Notes: generated by a model not told the origin, from the sequence alone. 64,000 nt of DNA from Streptomyces sp. YS415 (GCF_023544665.1 NZ_JAMJFL010000001.1:186001-250000); one strand, 5' to 3'. Numbered from the stretch's first letter, positions 43,885 through 53,452 are shown. Numbers and translations are program-made.

Positions 43885-44811
43885 ATGGGCACTGTACGCA
43901 ACGTTCACGACCGCATCCTGGCCGCGCCCGCCGAGCGGGTGGGCGCCCTCCTGGACCGGCTCTCCGGCCCCGACGACCCGCTCTTCCCTAGCCCCGCCTG
44001 GGCCCCCCTCCGCCTCGACCGGCCGCTCGCCGTCGGCGCCGCCGGCGGACACGGCCCGGTGCGCTACTCGGTCGCCGCCTACGAGCCCGGCCGCCGGATC
44101 CGCTTCGCCTTCGACCCGCCCGGCACGGGCTTCCACGAGCTCTCCGTCGAGTCGCTCGGCCCCGGCCGCTGCCGTATCCGGCACGTCCTGGAGCAGCCCC
44201 TGCCGCCTCGGGAGCGCCTGGGCTGGCTGCTCGCGGTGCGCGCGCTGCACGGCACGGTCATCGAGGAACTGTTCGACAACGCCGAGCGGGCCGCCACCGG
44301 ATCCGTGGCCCGCCCCGTGCGCCGGGGCCGCTACGTCCGCCTGCTCCAGCGCCTCAGCTGGGACCGCCCGGAGAGCGTCGAGGTTCCCGCCGGGGCCGCC
44401 CTGCTGCACGCCGCCTTCCCCGCCACCGACTACGCCGACGCCTACGCCCTGGACCTGCGCCCGGGCATGCCGACCGAGCCGGCGGCCTGGGAGGGCACGC
44501 TGCTGAGGACCCCGGTGTTCGGCCGTACGGACCGCGAGGTCCTGCTCGGCCAGGACGCGGGGCATCTGGACTACCGGGTGTCGGTCCTGCTGGACGCGGC
44601 GGCCCGCACGGTGACCCTCGGCTCGGTGGTCCGCATCCACAACCGGCGGGGCCGTCTGTACTGGTCGGTGGTCCGCCACGCGCACCCCTTCATGGCCCGG
44701 CTGATGCTCCGGCGCACCCATCGGCGGCTGGCCCTGGCGGCCGGCGGGGCGTCTCACTTGGTGAGCCAGGGAATGGACGGCGGGGACAACCCCGTAGTGT
44801 TGACGTCGTGA
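43885..44811 (+). CDS. SRPBCC/DUF2867-like two-domain protein
   Basis: The 308-aa product has an N-terminal SRPBCC-like part (HDRILAAPAERVGALLDRLSGPDDPLFPSPAWAPLRL ... FHELSVESLGPGRCRIRHVLEQPL) and a C-terminal DUF2867 part (FPATDYADAYALDL ... LDYRVSVLL ... VRIHNRRGRLYW). It might bind or modify a hydrophobic ligand. GGAGG precedes ATG 43885. The last residues reach over the aroH start by four bases. It is probably controlled by the adjacent TetR. Confidence 0.8.
   Translation: MGTVRNVHDRILAAPAERVGALLDRLSGPDDPLFPSPAWAPLRLDRPLAVGAAGGHGPVRYSVAAYEPGRRIRFAFDPPGTGFHELSVESLGPGRCRIRHVLEQPLPPRERLGWLLAVRALHGTVIEELFDNAERAATGSVARPVRRGRYVRLLQRLSWDRPESVEVPAGAALLHAAFPATDYADAYALDLRPGMPTEPAAWEGTLLRTPVFGRTDREVLLGQDAGHLDYRVSVLLDAAARTVTLGSVVRIHNRRGRLYWSVVRHAHPFMARLMLRRTHRRLALAAGGASHLVSQGMDGGDNPVVLTS
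44795..44800 (+). promoter_or_regulatory. candidate -10 for leaderless aroH
   Basis: TAGTGT ends seven bases before the GTG start. No ribosome site precedes the GTG, so transcription would begin on or next to the start codon. Confidence 0.45.
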
Positions 44812-46160
44812 CCGTGAACGCTAAGACCAGCGCCAGCGCTGACAACACCTGGCGAGACCTGCCCGCGGCGCAGCAGCCCGAGTACCCCGACACCGAGGCT
44901 CTGCGCGCAGTGATCGCGGACCTTGAGTCGTATCCGCCGCTCGTCTTCGCGGGCGAGTGCGACCAGCTGCGCGCCCGGATGGCGGCCGTCGCCAAGGGAG
45001 AGGCGTTCCTCCTCCAGGGCGGCGACTGCGCCGAGGCGTTCGACGCGGTGTCCGCCGACCAGATCCGCAACAAGCTCAAGACCCTGCTCCAGATGGGCGC
45101 CGTGCTGACGTACGCCGCCTCGGTGCCGGTCGTGAAGGTCGGCCGCATCGCCGGTCAGTACTCCAAGCCGCGCTCCAAGCCGACCGAGACCCGCGACGGC
45201 TTGACGCTGCCGACCTACCGCGGCGACTCCGTCAACGGCTTCGACTTCACCGAGGCCGCCCGGATCCCGGACCCCGAGCGCCTGAAGCGGATGTACAACG
45301 CCTCCGCCTCCACGCTCAACCTGGTCCGCGCCTTCACCACCGGCGGCTACGCCGACCTGCGCCAGGTGCACGCCTGGAACCAGGACTTCGTGAAGTCGTC
45401 CCCCTCCGGCCAGCGCTACGAGCAGCTGGCCCGCGAGATCGACCAGGCGCTGAACTTCATGCACGCCTGCGGGGCCGACCCGGAGGAGTTCAAGACGGTC
45501 GAGTTCTACTCCTCGCACGAGGCGCTGCTGCTGGACTACGAGTCGGCGCTGACCCGCGTGGACTCCCGCACCGGCCGGCTCTACGACGTCTCCGCGCACA
45601 TGGTGTGGATCGGTGAGCGCACCCGGCAGCTGGACCACGCGCACATCGAGTTCGCCTCGAGGATCCGCAACCCGATCGGCATCAAGCTCGGCCCGACGAC
45701 CACGGCCGAGGAGGCGCTGCAGTACATCGAGCGCCTGGACCCGGAGCGCGAGCCGGGCCGGCTGACCTTCATCGTCCGCATGGGCGCCGACAAGGTCCGC
45801 GACAAGCTCCCGGAGCTGATCGAGAAGGTCACCGCCTCGGGCGCCACGGTGGCCTGGGTGACCGACCCGATGCACGGCAACACCTTCGAGGCGGCCTCCG
45901 GTCACAAGACCCGCCGCTTCGACGACGTGCTCGACGAGGTCAAGGGCTTCTTCGAGGTCCACAAGTCGCTGGGCACCCACCCGGGCGGCATCCACGTCGA
46001 GCTCACCGGTGACGATGTCACCGAGTGCGTGGGCGGCGGCGACGAGATCTTCGTCGACGACCTGCACCAGCGCTACGAGACGGCCTGCGACCCCCGCCTG
46101 AACCGCAGCCAGTCCCTGGACCTGGCCTTCCTGGTCGCGGAGATGTACAGGGACCAGTAG
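44808..46160 (+). CDS. aroH: class II 3-deoxy-7-phosphoheptulonate synthase (DAHP synthase)
   Basis: First step of the shikimate path: phosphoenolpyruvate plus erythrose-4-phosphate to DAHP. The 450-aa class II enzyme has FLLQGGDCAEAFD, KVGRIAGQYSKPRS, LTRVDSRTGRLYDVSAHMVWIGERTR and the metal site in CVGGGDE with PMHGNT. Class II enzymes are the only type in most actinobacteria (Rv2178c in M. tuberculosis). It supplies chorismate to trpE nearby. A strong terminator follows. Confidence 0.95.
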   Translation: MTVNAKTSASADNTWRDLPAAQQPEYPDTEALRAVIADLESYPPLVFAGECDQLRARMAAVAKGEAFLLQGGDCAEAFDAVSADQIRNKLKTLLQMGAVLTYAASVPVVKVGRIAGQYSKPRSKPTETRDGLTLPTYRGDSVNGFDFTEAARIPDPERLKRMYNASASTLNLVRAFTTGGYADLRQVHAWNQDFVKSSPSGQRYEQLAREIDQALNFMHACGADPEEFKTVEFYSSHEALLLDYESALTRVDSRTGRLYDVSAHMVWIGERTRQLDHAHIEFASRIRNPIGIKLGPTTTAEEALQYIERLDPEREPGRLTFIVRMGADKVRDKLPELIEKVTASGATVAWVTDPMHGNTFEAASGHKTRRFDDVLDEVKGFFEVHKSLGTHPGGIHVELTGDDVTECVGGGDEIFVDDLHQRYETACDPRLNRSQSLDLAFLVAEMYRDQ

Positions 46161-46187
46161 CCGGTTCGGCTGTTACACAGGAGCACA

Positions 46188-46229
46188 GTGGGGCGCGGAT
46201 CACATTCGATCCGCGCCCCACACCACTTT
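46188..46229 (+). terminator. rho-independent terminator of aroH
   Basis: GTGGGGCGCGGATC (46188-46201) pairs perfectly with GATCCGCGCCCCAC (46208-46221), followed by ACCACTTTT. Confidence 0.92.
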
Positions 46230-46254
46230 TGCGGCTCCGAAGCGCCGGGTAAGG

Positions 46255-46273
46255 TTAGGTTAGCCTCACCGAC
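46255..46273. promoter_or_regulatory. iron box (DmdR/IdeR operator) upstream of bfd
   Basis: TTAGGTTAGCCTCACCGAC matches the actinobacterial iron box TTAGGTTAGGCTCACCTAA closely in its first 16 positions. It lies about 50 bases before bfd, so iron-loaded DmdR1 would act on bfd transcription. Confidence 0.8.
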
Positions 46274-46321
46274 CATGAATCGGGACGGCCTACGTATCGA
46301 TCCCGGCGGGAGGTGAACCGC

Positions 46322-46555
46322 GTGTACGTCTGCAGTTGTTTCGGCATCACCGAGCAGCAGGTGAAGAAGCACGCGGAGGACGGTGCCTGCACCCCCCGCC
46401 AGATAGCGTCGGCCTCCAAGGCGGGCACCGACTGCGGCTCGTGCGTACGCCGGATCCAGGCGCTGCTGGGCCGGGGCGCGTGCCCCCGCCGTGAGCTGGC
46501 CGACCAGGGCCGACCGGTCCTCGCCGAGCTGGAACGGCTGGAAGAGGCCGCGTAG
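46322..46555 (+). CDS. bfd: bacterioferritin-associated ferredoxin
   Basis: It mobilises iron from bacterioferritin by electron transfer. The 77-aa protein has four Cys, CSC near residue 4 and CGSC near residue 38, binding a [2Fe-2S] cluster. GTG 46322 is preferred to 46313 because GGAGGTGA (46308-46315) ends seven bases upstream. An iron box controls it. It is tail-to-tail with bfr, one base apart. Confidence 0.9.
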   Translation: MYVCSCFGITEQQVKKHAEDGACTPRQIASASKAGTDCGSCVRRIQALLGRGACPRRELADQGRPVLAELERLEEAA

Positions 46556-46556
46556 C

Positions 46557-47033
46557 TCAGCTCGGCTGCTCGATCTGCTGGGCCAGGTAGAGCGCCTCGC
46601 CGAGCTTGTCGATCAGCTCCAGCTGGGTGTCCAGGTAGTCGATGTGGTGCTCCTCGTCCTCGAGGATCGACTCGAAGAGGTTCGCGGACGTGATGTCGCC
46701 CTTGGTGCGCATCACCTCGATCCCGCGCTTGAGGCGGTCGATCGCCTCCACCTCCACCTGCCGGTCCGCCTGGAACATCTCGGTGACCGTCTGGCCGACC
46801 CGGACGTGGAACAGCCGCTGGTAGTTGGGCAGCCCGTCCAGCATCAGGATGCGCTCGGTGATCTTGTCCGCGTGCTTCATCTCGTCGATGGATTCTTCAC
46901 GCGTGTACTTGGCGAGCTTGGTCCAGCCCTTGTTGTCCTGGATCCGGTAGTGCAGCCAGTACTGGTTGATCGCCGTCAGCTCGCCGGTGAGCTGCTCGTT
47001 GAGGAATTCGATGACCTCGGGGTCGCCCTGCAT
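46557..47033 (-). CDS. bfr: bacterioferritin
   Basis: It forms the 24-subunit iron storage shell with heme. The 158-aa protein has the diiron ferroxidase ligands E18, E51, H54, E94 and E127, H130 of the family, Tyr25, and the heme ligand M52 in DEMKHADK. ATG 47033 has AAGGAG at eight bases. It faces bfd, so the iron pair is encoded on opposite strands. An AT-rich stretch with CTTAGT repeats lies upstream. Confidence 0.95.
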   Translation of the reverse strand: MQGDPEVIEFLNEQLTGELTAINQYWLHYRIQDNKGWTKLAKYTREESIDEMKHADKITERILMLDGLPNYQRLFHVRVGQTVTEMFQADRQVEVEAIDRLKRGIEVMRTKGDITSANLFESILEDEEHHIDYLDTQLELIDKLGEALYLAQQIEQPS

Positions 47034-47110
47034 CGCAGAGGCTCCTTCCAAGAGAACGGGGGAACTGGCAGGTTGCGCCGCATCCTTGCACCGGTATCGA
47101 AGATCGTCCA

Positions 47111-47160
47111 GTAAGTCTTCACTTAGTAAGTAAGTGCATGCTTAGTTTGAATTTGACCGC
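47111..47160. promoter_or_regulatory. AT-rich region with CTTAGT direct repeats, bfr / oxidoreductase
   Basis: ACTTAGT (47121-47127) and GCTTAGT (47140-47146) are 19 bases apart, with AAGT repeats around. The stretch is far richer in A and T than its surroundings. TTGACC at 47153-47158, with TACGGC 18 bases on, may be the promoter of the plus-strand gene. A regulator of bfr could use the repeats. Confidence 0.45.
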
Positions 47161-47221
47161 TTTGCCTGCTTTGTCGTACGGCTGGTCAAGTGCACTGCCT
47201 CGGGTCTGTCAGGATGGATAC

Positions 47222-47854
47222 ATGGGTCAGCCGGTGGAGAGCGCATCTGGAGGAGCGGTACAGCCGGAGCTCCCGCCGGGGCAGCGCCTGCAGCGCGGCT
47301 GGCCGGTCACCCACTACGGGCCGGTCCCCAAGTTCCGCCCCGAGCGCTGGGAGTTCAGGGTCTTCGGGGCCACCGCCGACGGCGAGAAGCGCTGCTGGAC
47401 CCACGAGGAGTTCGCGGCCCTGCCGTACACCACCGTGGTCGCCGATCTGCACTGCGTGACCAAGTTCAGCATGCTCGGCGCCGAGTGGGGCGGGATCCCG
47501 GCCCGGACCGTCCTGGAGCTCGCCCCGCCCGCCGACACCGTCACCCATGTGATGGTCTGGGCCGAGTACGGCTTCAGCTCGAACCTGCGCCTGGAGGACT
47601 TCGCCGACGAGCGCGCGATCTTCGCGACGCACAAGGACGGCGAACTGCTCACCGCGGAACACGGCTTCCCGCTGCGCCTGGTGGTGCCTCATCTGTACGC
47701 CTGGAAGGGCCCGAAATGGGTCCGGGGCGTGGAGTACATGACGGCCGACCGCCGCGGCTTCTGGGAGGAGCGCGGCTACCACAACATCGGCGACCCCTGG
47801 AAGGAACAGCGCTACTCCTACCAGGAGGAGCCGGGGGACGGGCCGGAGCTCTAG
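47222..47854 (+). CDS. molybdopterin-dependent sulfite oxidase-like oxidoreductase
   Basis: The 210-aa protein is a single SUOX/MsrP-type molybdopterin domain. The Mo-ligating Cys is in VADLHCVTKFS, and GEKR.. and GFSSNLRLEDF, HGFPLRLVVPHLYAWKGPKWVRG are the pterin-binding blocks. No Tat signal is visible, so it is probably cytoplasmic. AGGATGG precedes ATG 47222. Substrate unknown; relatives act on sulfite, sulfoxides or amidoximes. It is divergent from bfr and convergent with nfo. Confidence 0.87.
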   Translation: MGQPVESASGGAVQPELPPGQRLQRGWPVTHYGPVPKFRPERWEFRVFGATADGEKRCWTHEEFAALPYTTVVADLHCVTKFSMLGAEWGGIPARTVLELAPPADTVTHVMVWAEYGFSSNLRLEDFADERAIFATHKDGELLTAEHGFPLRLVVPHLYAWKGPKWVRGVEYMTADRRGFWEERGYHNIGDPWKEQRYSYQEEPGDGPEL

Positions 47855-47870
47855 GCCCGAACGAAAGGGT

Positions 47871-48749
47871 TCAGCGCTCGCCGCTCTCCCGCAGTTTCTT
47901 CAGGCGTTCCACGTCCGCCGCGTGCCCCTCCTTGCCGCCGGGCGTCTCGATGATCAGCGGTACGCCCGCGGTGGCGGGGTGGGTCATCAGCGCGCGGAAC
48001 GGGTCCTCGCCGATATGGCCGGAGCCGATGTTCGCGTGCCGGTCCTTGTGTGCGCCGACCACATCCTTGGAGTCGTTGGCGTGGATCAGCTTCAGGCGTC
48101 CCTCGCCGACCGTGTCCACCAGCAGATCCAGGGTCCGGTGCATGCCGTCCGGGCCGGTCAGGTCGTGTCCGGCGGCGAAGACGTGGCAGGTGTCCAGGCA
48201 GACGCCCAGCTTGGGATGGGCGTCCAGCGCCTCGAAGTAGGGCCCGAAGTCCCAGGTGCGCGAGCACAGTGAGGAACCCTGGCCCGCCGTCGACTCCAGC
48301 AGCAGGAACGGGTCGTCGTCGTGGGTCAGCTCGTCCAGCAGCGGCAGCAGGTACTGCCGTACCTGCCGCAGGGCCACCGAGCGGTCCCGGCCGCCGGTCG
48401 CGCTGCCCGTGTGCACGACCACGCCCAGCGCCCCGATCTCCCGCCCGCGCCGCAGCGAGTGGCGCAGCGACTCCACCGACCGCTCGGCGGTCGCCTCGGT
48501 GTGCGAACCGAAGTTGATCAGGTACGGGGCATGCACGTACGCCGGGATCGACCCCTCCGCGCAGGCCGCCCGGAACGCCTCGTCCTGCCGCGGGTTGCCG
48601 GCGGGCGTGGCCCAGCCGCGCGGGTTGGCGACGAAGACCTGCACGGTCTCCGCCTTGAGGTCACGGGCGTAGGCCAGGCCCACGGAGTTCAGTCCGCCGG
48701 CCACCGGGACATGGCCGCCGACGGGGTTGCGGAGCTGCGGAGGGGTCAT
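47871..48749 (-). CDS. nfo: endonuclease IV (AP endonuclease)
   Basis: It cuts DNA 5' to abasic sites in base excision repair. The 292-aa TIM-barrel shows three-metal-site motifs: YVHAPYLINFGS, VVVHTGSATG, LLLESTAGQGSSL, GVCLDTCHVFAAGHD, HANDSKDVVGAHKDRHANIGSGHIG and IIETPGGKEGH. It lies immediately downstream of the PASTA kinase, 12 bases away, perhaps in its transcript. Confidence 0.93.
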   Translation of the reverse strand: MTPPQLRNPVGGHVPVAGGLNSVGLAYARDLKAETVQVFVANPRGWATPAGNPRQDEAFRAACAEGSIPAYVHAPYLINFGSHTEATAERSVESLRHSLRRGREIGALGVVVHTGSATGGRDRSVALRQVRQYLLPLLDELTHDDDPFLLLESTAGQGSSLCSRTWDFGPYFEALDAHPKLGVCLDTCHVFAAGHDLTGPDGMHRTLDLLVDTVGEGRLKLIHANDSKDVVGAHKDRHANIGSGHIGEDPFRALMTHPATAGVPLIIETPGGKEGHAADVERLKKLRESGER

Positions 48750-48761
48750 CTGCGCGTCCTG

Positions 48762-50693
48762 TCAGCGGATCTCGATGGTGATCGTCGAGCCCTTGGGAGC
48801 GGTGTCGCCGCCCTCCACGGACTGGCTCTCGACCGTGTCGCCGAACAGCCCCAGCAGCCCGCGGTCCTCGTCGACCTCGAAGCCCGCGGCCTCCAGCGCG
48901 GCTGTGGCGTCGTCGACGCTGTCACCGACCACGTCCGGGACCTCGATCATCTCCGGGCCCTTGGACAGCGTCAGCGTCACGGTGTCGCCCGCGACGGCCT
49001 GGGTGTCGGGCTGCGGCGTCTGCTCGACGACCTCGCCCTTGTCGTAGTCGGACGAGGTGACCTCCTCCTCGGCGACCCGCACCTTCAGGCCCGCCTCCGT
49101 CAGCTCGGCCCGGGCGTCCTCCAGGCTCTCGCCGGTGACGTCCGGCACGTCGACGGGGCGGCCCTTGCTGAGCACCAGCGCGACGGCGGAGCCCGAGCGG
49201 CGCTCGGTGCCGGCCTCGGGGCTGGTGGAGACCACGGAGCCCCGGGCGACGCTCTCGCTGAACTCCCGGGTGACCATGCCCGGCTCCAGACCCGCGTCCT
49301 TCAGCAGCTCCTTCGCCTTGTCCAGCCGGTAGCCCTCCAGGTCGGGCACCTTCACGACCTGCGGACCCTTGGAGACGACCAGATCGACCGCGTCGTTGTG
49401 CCGGATCCGGCTGCCGACGGCAGGGTCGGTGCTGATGACACGGCCGCGCTCGACGGTGTCGCTGAAGGCACGGTCGACCGAGCCGACCTCCAGACCGGCA
49501 TCCCCCAGCCGGTCCTTCGCCTTCGCCTCGGTCTGGGTCAGCAGCGCCGGGACCCGGGTGAACTGGCCGGAGTTGATGTACCAGACGCCCGCACCGACGC
49601 CGAGCACCAGCAGCACGGCGACGACCAGGGCGAGGGGACCGCGCCGGGACCCCCGGCGGCCCGCAGGGGCGGGCGGGAGCGGGGCGGCGGACTCCAGCCG
49701 GCTGGTGCGGTGGAACCGGTCCTCCTCCTCGTCGACCGGCAGCGGGCGCGGCACCGTCAGCGAGCGCGGGATGACGCTCGTACGGTCCTCGGCGCTGTCG
49801 TGCCGGGCGGACAGGGCCTGCGGGGGCAGCGCGTCCAGCTGGGCCTCGCTGAGCATGGCGCGCGCGGCGAGAACCTCGGAGAGCAGCGCCACCGCGTCGT
49901 GCGGGCGGACGTCCGGGGTGCGCGCGGTGGCCGAGGCGACCAGCGAGTCGAGCTCGTACGCCAGATTCGGCACGGTGGCCGACGGCGGCGGGACGTCCTC
50001 GTGCAGGTGCTTGTAGAGCACGATCGCGGGGGACTCCCCGTCGTGCGGCTTCTCGCCGGTCAGCATCTCGTACAGCACGACACCGCACGCGTACACGTCG
50101 ACCCGGGCGTCGGCGGTGCCCGGCTGCTCTATCTGCTCCGGCGCGAGGTAGGAGACGGTGCCGAGGACGGCACCGGTGGTGCTGGTCACCGTGTCCACGG
50201 ACCGCACCAGCCCGAAGTCGGCGACCTTGACCCGGCCGTCGTCCCCGATGAGCACGTTCTCCGGCTTCATGTCCCGGTGCACGAAGCCGGCCCGGTGCGC
50301 GGCGCCGAGCGCGGCGAGGACCGGCTCCAGGATGTCCAGGGCGGCACGCGGCTGGAGCGCCCCGCGGTCGCGCAGCACGTCACGCAGGGTGCAGCCGGCG
50401 ATGTACTCCATGGCGAGGTAGACGTACGCCCCGTCGGTGCCCTGGTCGAAGACCTGCACGACATTGGGGTGCGCGAGCCGGGCGACCGACTTGGCCTCGC
50501 GGATGAACCGCTCCACGAAGGTCCCGTCGGCGGCGAGCCCGGGGTGCATCACCTTCAGCGCGAGCACACGGTCGAGCCGGGTGTCCACGGCCCGGTAGAC
50601 CGTGGCCATCCCGCCGACGGCGATCCGCGCCTCGACGCGATAGCGTCCGTCGAGCACCTGCCCGACCAGCGGGTCCTGAAGGGTCGTATCCAC
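48762..50693 (-). CDS. PASTA-domain Ser/Thr protein kinase (PknL/PkaF-like)
   Basis: A 643-aa membrane kinase. The kinase domain (about residues 14-275) has IAVGGMATVYRA, ALKVM, HRDMKPENVL, DFG and LAPEQI. A Pro-rich linker, one membrane helix (GPLALVVAVLLVLGVGAGVWYI) and four extracellular PASTA repeats (typically VPDVxGxSLEDAxAELxxAGL) follow; these bind peptidoglycan fragments. GTG 50693 (VDTTLQDP) is preferred: family members start here and TAGACT lies seven bases upstream. It corresponds to M. tuberculosis PknL (Rv2176), whose substrate Rv2175c also has a homologue in this window. Confidence 0.92.
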   Translation of the reverse strand: MDTTLQDPLVGQVLDGRYRVEARIAVGGMATVYRAVDTRLDRVLALKVMHPGLAADGTFVERFIREAKSVARLAHPNVVQVFDQGTDGAYVYLAMEYIAGCTLRDVLRDRGALQPRAALDILEPVLAALGAAHRAGFVHRDMKPENVLIGDDGRVKVADFGLVRSVDTVTSTTGAVLGTVSYLAPEQIEQPGTADARVDVYACGVVLYEMLTGEKPHDGESPAIVLYKHLHEDVPPPSATVPNLAYELDSLVASATARTPDVRPHDAVALLSEVLAARAMLSEAQLDALPPQALSARHDSAEDRTSVIPRSLTVPRPLPVDEEEDRFHRTSRLESAAPLPPAPAGRRGSRRGPLALVVAVLLVLGVGAGVWYINSGQFTRVPALLTQTEAKAKDRLGDAGLEVGSVDRAFSDTVERGRVISTDPAVGSRIRHNDAVDLVVSKGPQVVKVPDLEGYRLDKAKELLKDAGLEPGMVTREFSESVARGSVVSTSPEAGTERRSGSAVALVLSKGRPVDVPDVTGESLEDARAELTEAGLKVRVAEEEVTSSDYDKGEVVEQTPQPDTQAVAGDTVTLTLSKGPEMIEVPDVVGDSVDDATAALEAAGFEVDEDRGLLGLFGDTVESQSVEGGDTAPKGSTITIEIR

Positions 50694-50787
50694 GCAGGCG
50701 AGTCTACGAGCCGAGACTGACACCCCCGGCTCTCCGTCCGGGACAGTGGCGGGACTGAAGCCGACCTGTGACGCAACCCACGGCCGC

Positions 50788-51585
<798 letters not shown>

Positions 51586-51786
51586 TCAGCCTCCTTGGAC
51601 GGCGGTCAGGACCTCGACCCGGTCCCCCTCGGAGAGGGACGTCGAGGACCACTGCGCGCGCGGGACGACGGTTTCGTTGAGCGCGGCGGCCACTCCGGAG
51701 GGCGCCGCGGTGAGGGACTTCACGAGCGTGTCGAGAGCCGTGCCCGGCTCGATCCGCCGACGCTCGCCGTTGACCGAGATGTTCAT
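51586..51786 (-). CDS. thiS: thiamine sulfur carrier protein
   Basis: A 66-aa ubiquitin-fold protein ending in the Gly-Gly used for thiocarboxylate formation (VLTAVQGG). MNISVNGERRRIEPGTALDTLV is the beta-grasp start. Its ATG overlaps the thiO stop by four bases. Confidence 0.95.
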   Translation of the reverse strand: MNISVNGERRRIEPGTALDTLVKSLTAAPSGVAAALNETVVPRAQWSSTSLSEGDRVEVLTAVQGG

Positions 51787-52940
51787 ACCGGCTGCTCCGT
51801 GCGTGCGAACCGCTTCGGACTGAAGGGACGGGCCTCGTCGGTGAGTTCACCGGTGGCCAGGGCGTGCGCGAGGGCGTCCCCGGTGACCGGGGTGAGCAGC
51901 ACGCCGTTGCGGTAGTGCCCGGTCGCCAGCAGCAGGCCGTCCAGCTCGGTCGGGCCCAGCAGGGGCGCGTTGTCGGGGGAGCCGGGACGCAGCCCCGCGC
52001 GGGTCTCGGTGAGCGGCAGCTCGGTGATGCCGGGCATCAGCTCGTGCGCGTCGCGCAGCAGCTCGTACACGCCTCCCGCGGTCACCGTTGTGTCCCAGCC
52101 CAGCTCCTCGCTGGTCGCGCCGACGACCAGCTCGCCGTCGGCCCGCGGCACCAGGTAGACCTGGCTGCCGCGCACCACCGCGCGGACGGTCCGGCTCAGG
52201 AACGGCGCCTGCCGCTTCGGCACGGTCAGCCGCAGCACCTGCCCCTTCACCGGCCGTACGGGAGGCAGCACGTCCTCCGGGATACCCGCGAGGCGCCCGC
52301 TGAGGCTGCCGGCCGCCAGGACCACCTGCCCGGCGCCGAGCGCGGTGCCGTCGTCCGTCACGCACCCGGCCGCCCGGCCCCGCACCACCGTCAGCCGGGT
52401 CGCCCACGTCCGGTGGAAGACCACGCCCGCCCGCTCGCAGGCCGTCACCAGCGCCCGTGCCAGGCGCCGCGGGTCGATCTGGTGGTCGCCGTCCACCCGC
52501 AGCCCGCCGCGTACACCCGGCGCGAGCATCGGCTCCAGGCGCCGGCAGTCCCGCCCGGACAGCCACTCCGAGTCGAGCCCCGACTCGCGCTGCAGCGCGT
52601 GCAGTTCCCGCAGATGCGCCCGGTCGTCGGCGTCCAGCGCGACCGCGAGGGTGCCGCACTGCCGGTAGCCGAGCTCCTGTCCGGTGAGGTCGGTCAGCTC
52701 GGCCGCGAACGCGGGGTAGCGGCGCGCCGAGGCCAGATTGAGGCCGAGCAGCGTCTGCTCGCCGTAGTGCAGTTCCGTGACGGCGGCCAGCATGCCGGCC
52801 GCCACCTGGGCGGCGCCGCCGCCCGGCTCGGGGTCCACCACGGCCGTGGCGAACCCGCGCTGCGCGGCCCGCCACGCCGTGACCAGGCCGATGATCCCGC
52901 CCCCGAGGACGAGGACGTCTGACGAACGCGTAGGCGACAT
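51783..52940 (-). CDS. thiO: glycine oxidase
   Basis: An FAD enzyme that oxidises glycine to iminoglycine for thiazole synthesis. The 385-aa protein has SDVLVLGGGIIGLVTAWRAAQRG (GxGxxG) and TTVTAGGVYELL/HYRNGVLLTPVTGDALA at the C-terminus. ATG 52940 follows the TPP riboswitch; longer frames run into the aptamer. First gene of thiOSG. Confidence 0.93.
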   Translation of the reverse strand: MSPTRSSDVLVLGGGIIGLVTAWRAAQRGFATAVVDPEPGGGAAQVAAGMLAAVTELHYGEQTLLGLNLASARRYPAFAAELTDLTGQELGYRQCGTLAVALDADDRAHLRELHALQRESGLDSEWLSGRDCRRLEPMLAPGVRGGLRVDGDHQIDPRRLARALVTACERAGVVFHRTWATRLTVVRGRAAGCVTDDGTALGAGQVVLAAGSLSGRLAGIPEDVLPPVRPVKGQVLRLTVPKRQAPFLSRTVRAVVRGSQVYLVPRADGELVVGATSEELGWDTTVTAGGVYELLRDAHELMPGITELPLTETRAGLRPGSPDNAPLLGPTELDGLLLATGHYRNGVLLTPVTGDALAHALATGELTDEARPFSPKRFARTEQPV

Positions 52941-52953
52941 GGGCGTCCAGCCC

Positions 52954-53040
52954 CTCCCTTCGCCGGCATGACCCGGATCAGGTTCGTACGGTCGGAGGCC
53001 GCCAGCCTCCCTCTCAGCCCGGTGCGTCCGGGCTCCCGCG
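52954..53040 (-). promoter_or_regulatory. TPP riboswitch (THI box)
   Basis: On the minus strand the conserved THI-box parts appear in order: GGGCTGAGAGGG, then ACCTGATCCGGGTCATGCCGG, then CGAAGGGAGG. Only a short spacer separates it from the thiO start, so thiamine pyrophosphate probably masks the ribosome site. Only thiOSG is below it; thiE is elsewhere. Confidence 0.95.
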
Positions 53041-53101
53041 AGTGCTTGTACGTTGGCCACCCTAACCGCTCGTTCCGCGCCTCTGCAGGGAGTCCCGCCC
53101 C

Positions 53102-53452
53102 ATGTCCCGCTCGCTCGACGGCCTCGTCCTCGCCCCTGTCGCCGACCAGGCCCCAGGTCAGGTGGGCACGCGGACCCGCTTCACCTACCACGAGCAGGAC
53201 GGCGAGATCTGGGCCGAGTACGCGGGCGGCGACGTCGTCCGCGGGCATCTGGTGGGCACGCGCGAGGGCGACCGGCTGGACTTCCGGTACGTGCAGCTCA
53301 AGCGGGACGGGACCACCTCGTCCGGGCACTGCGTGTCTACGGTCGTGGAGCTGGCCGACGGGCGGGTGCGGCTGGAGGAGAGCTGGGAGTGGGAGTCCCA
53401 GCCGGGCCGGGGGACCAGCGTTGTGGAGCAGGTCACGCGGCACGACGGCTGA
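53102..53452 (+). CDS. hypothetical beta-rich protein
   Basis: The 116-aa protein has alternating strands with recurring GxxxxGxxV..G patterns (YHEQDGEIWAEYAGGDVVRGHLVGTREGDRLDFRYVQL), like a small beta-barrel of the avidin or lipocalin size. Conserved in Streptomyces as hypothetical; no function is known to me. It lies just before the flavoprotein gene, whose operator begins at its stop codon. Confidence 0.75.
   Translation: MSRSLDGLVLAPVADQAPGQVGTRTRFTYHEQDGEIWAEYAGGDVVRGHLVGTREGDRLDFRYVQLKRDGTTSSGHCVSTVVELADGRVRLEESWEWESQPGRGTSVVEQVTRHDG

Noticed and set aside
7348-46229. Hairpins read as a CRISPR array or repeat family
   Set aside because: Each hairpin has its own sequence, lies after a gene, and is not repeated at regular spacing.
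48321-50720. 799-codon plus-strand frame opposite the PASTA kinase
   Set aside because: Low-complexity antisense frame; the minus strand encodes nfo and a full PASTA kinase.
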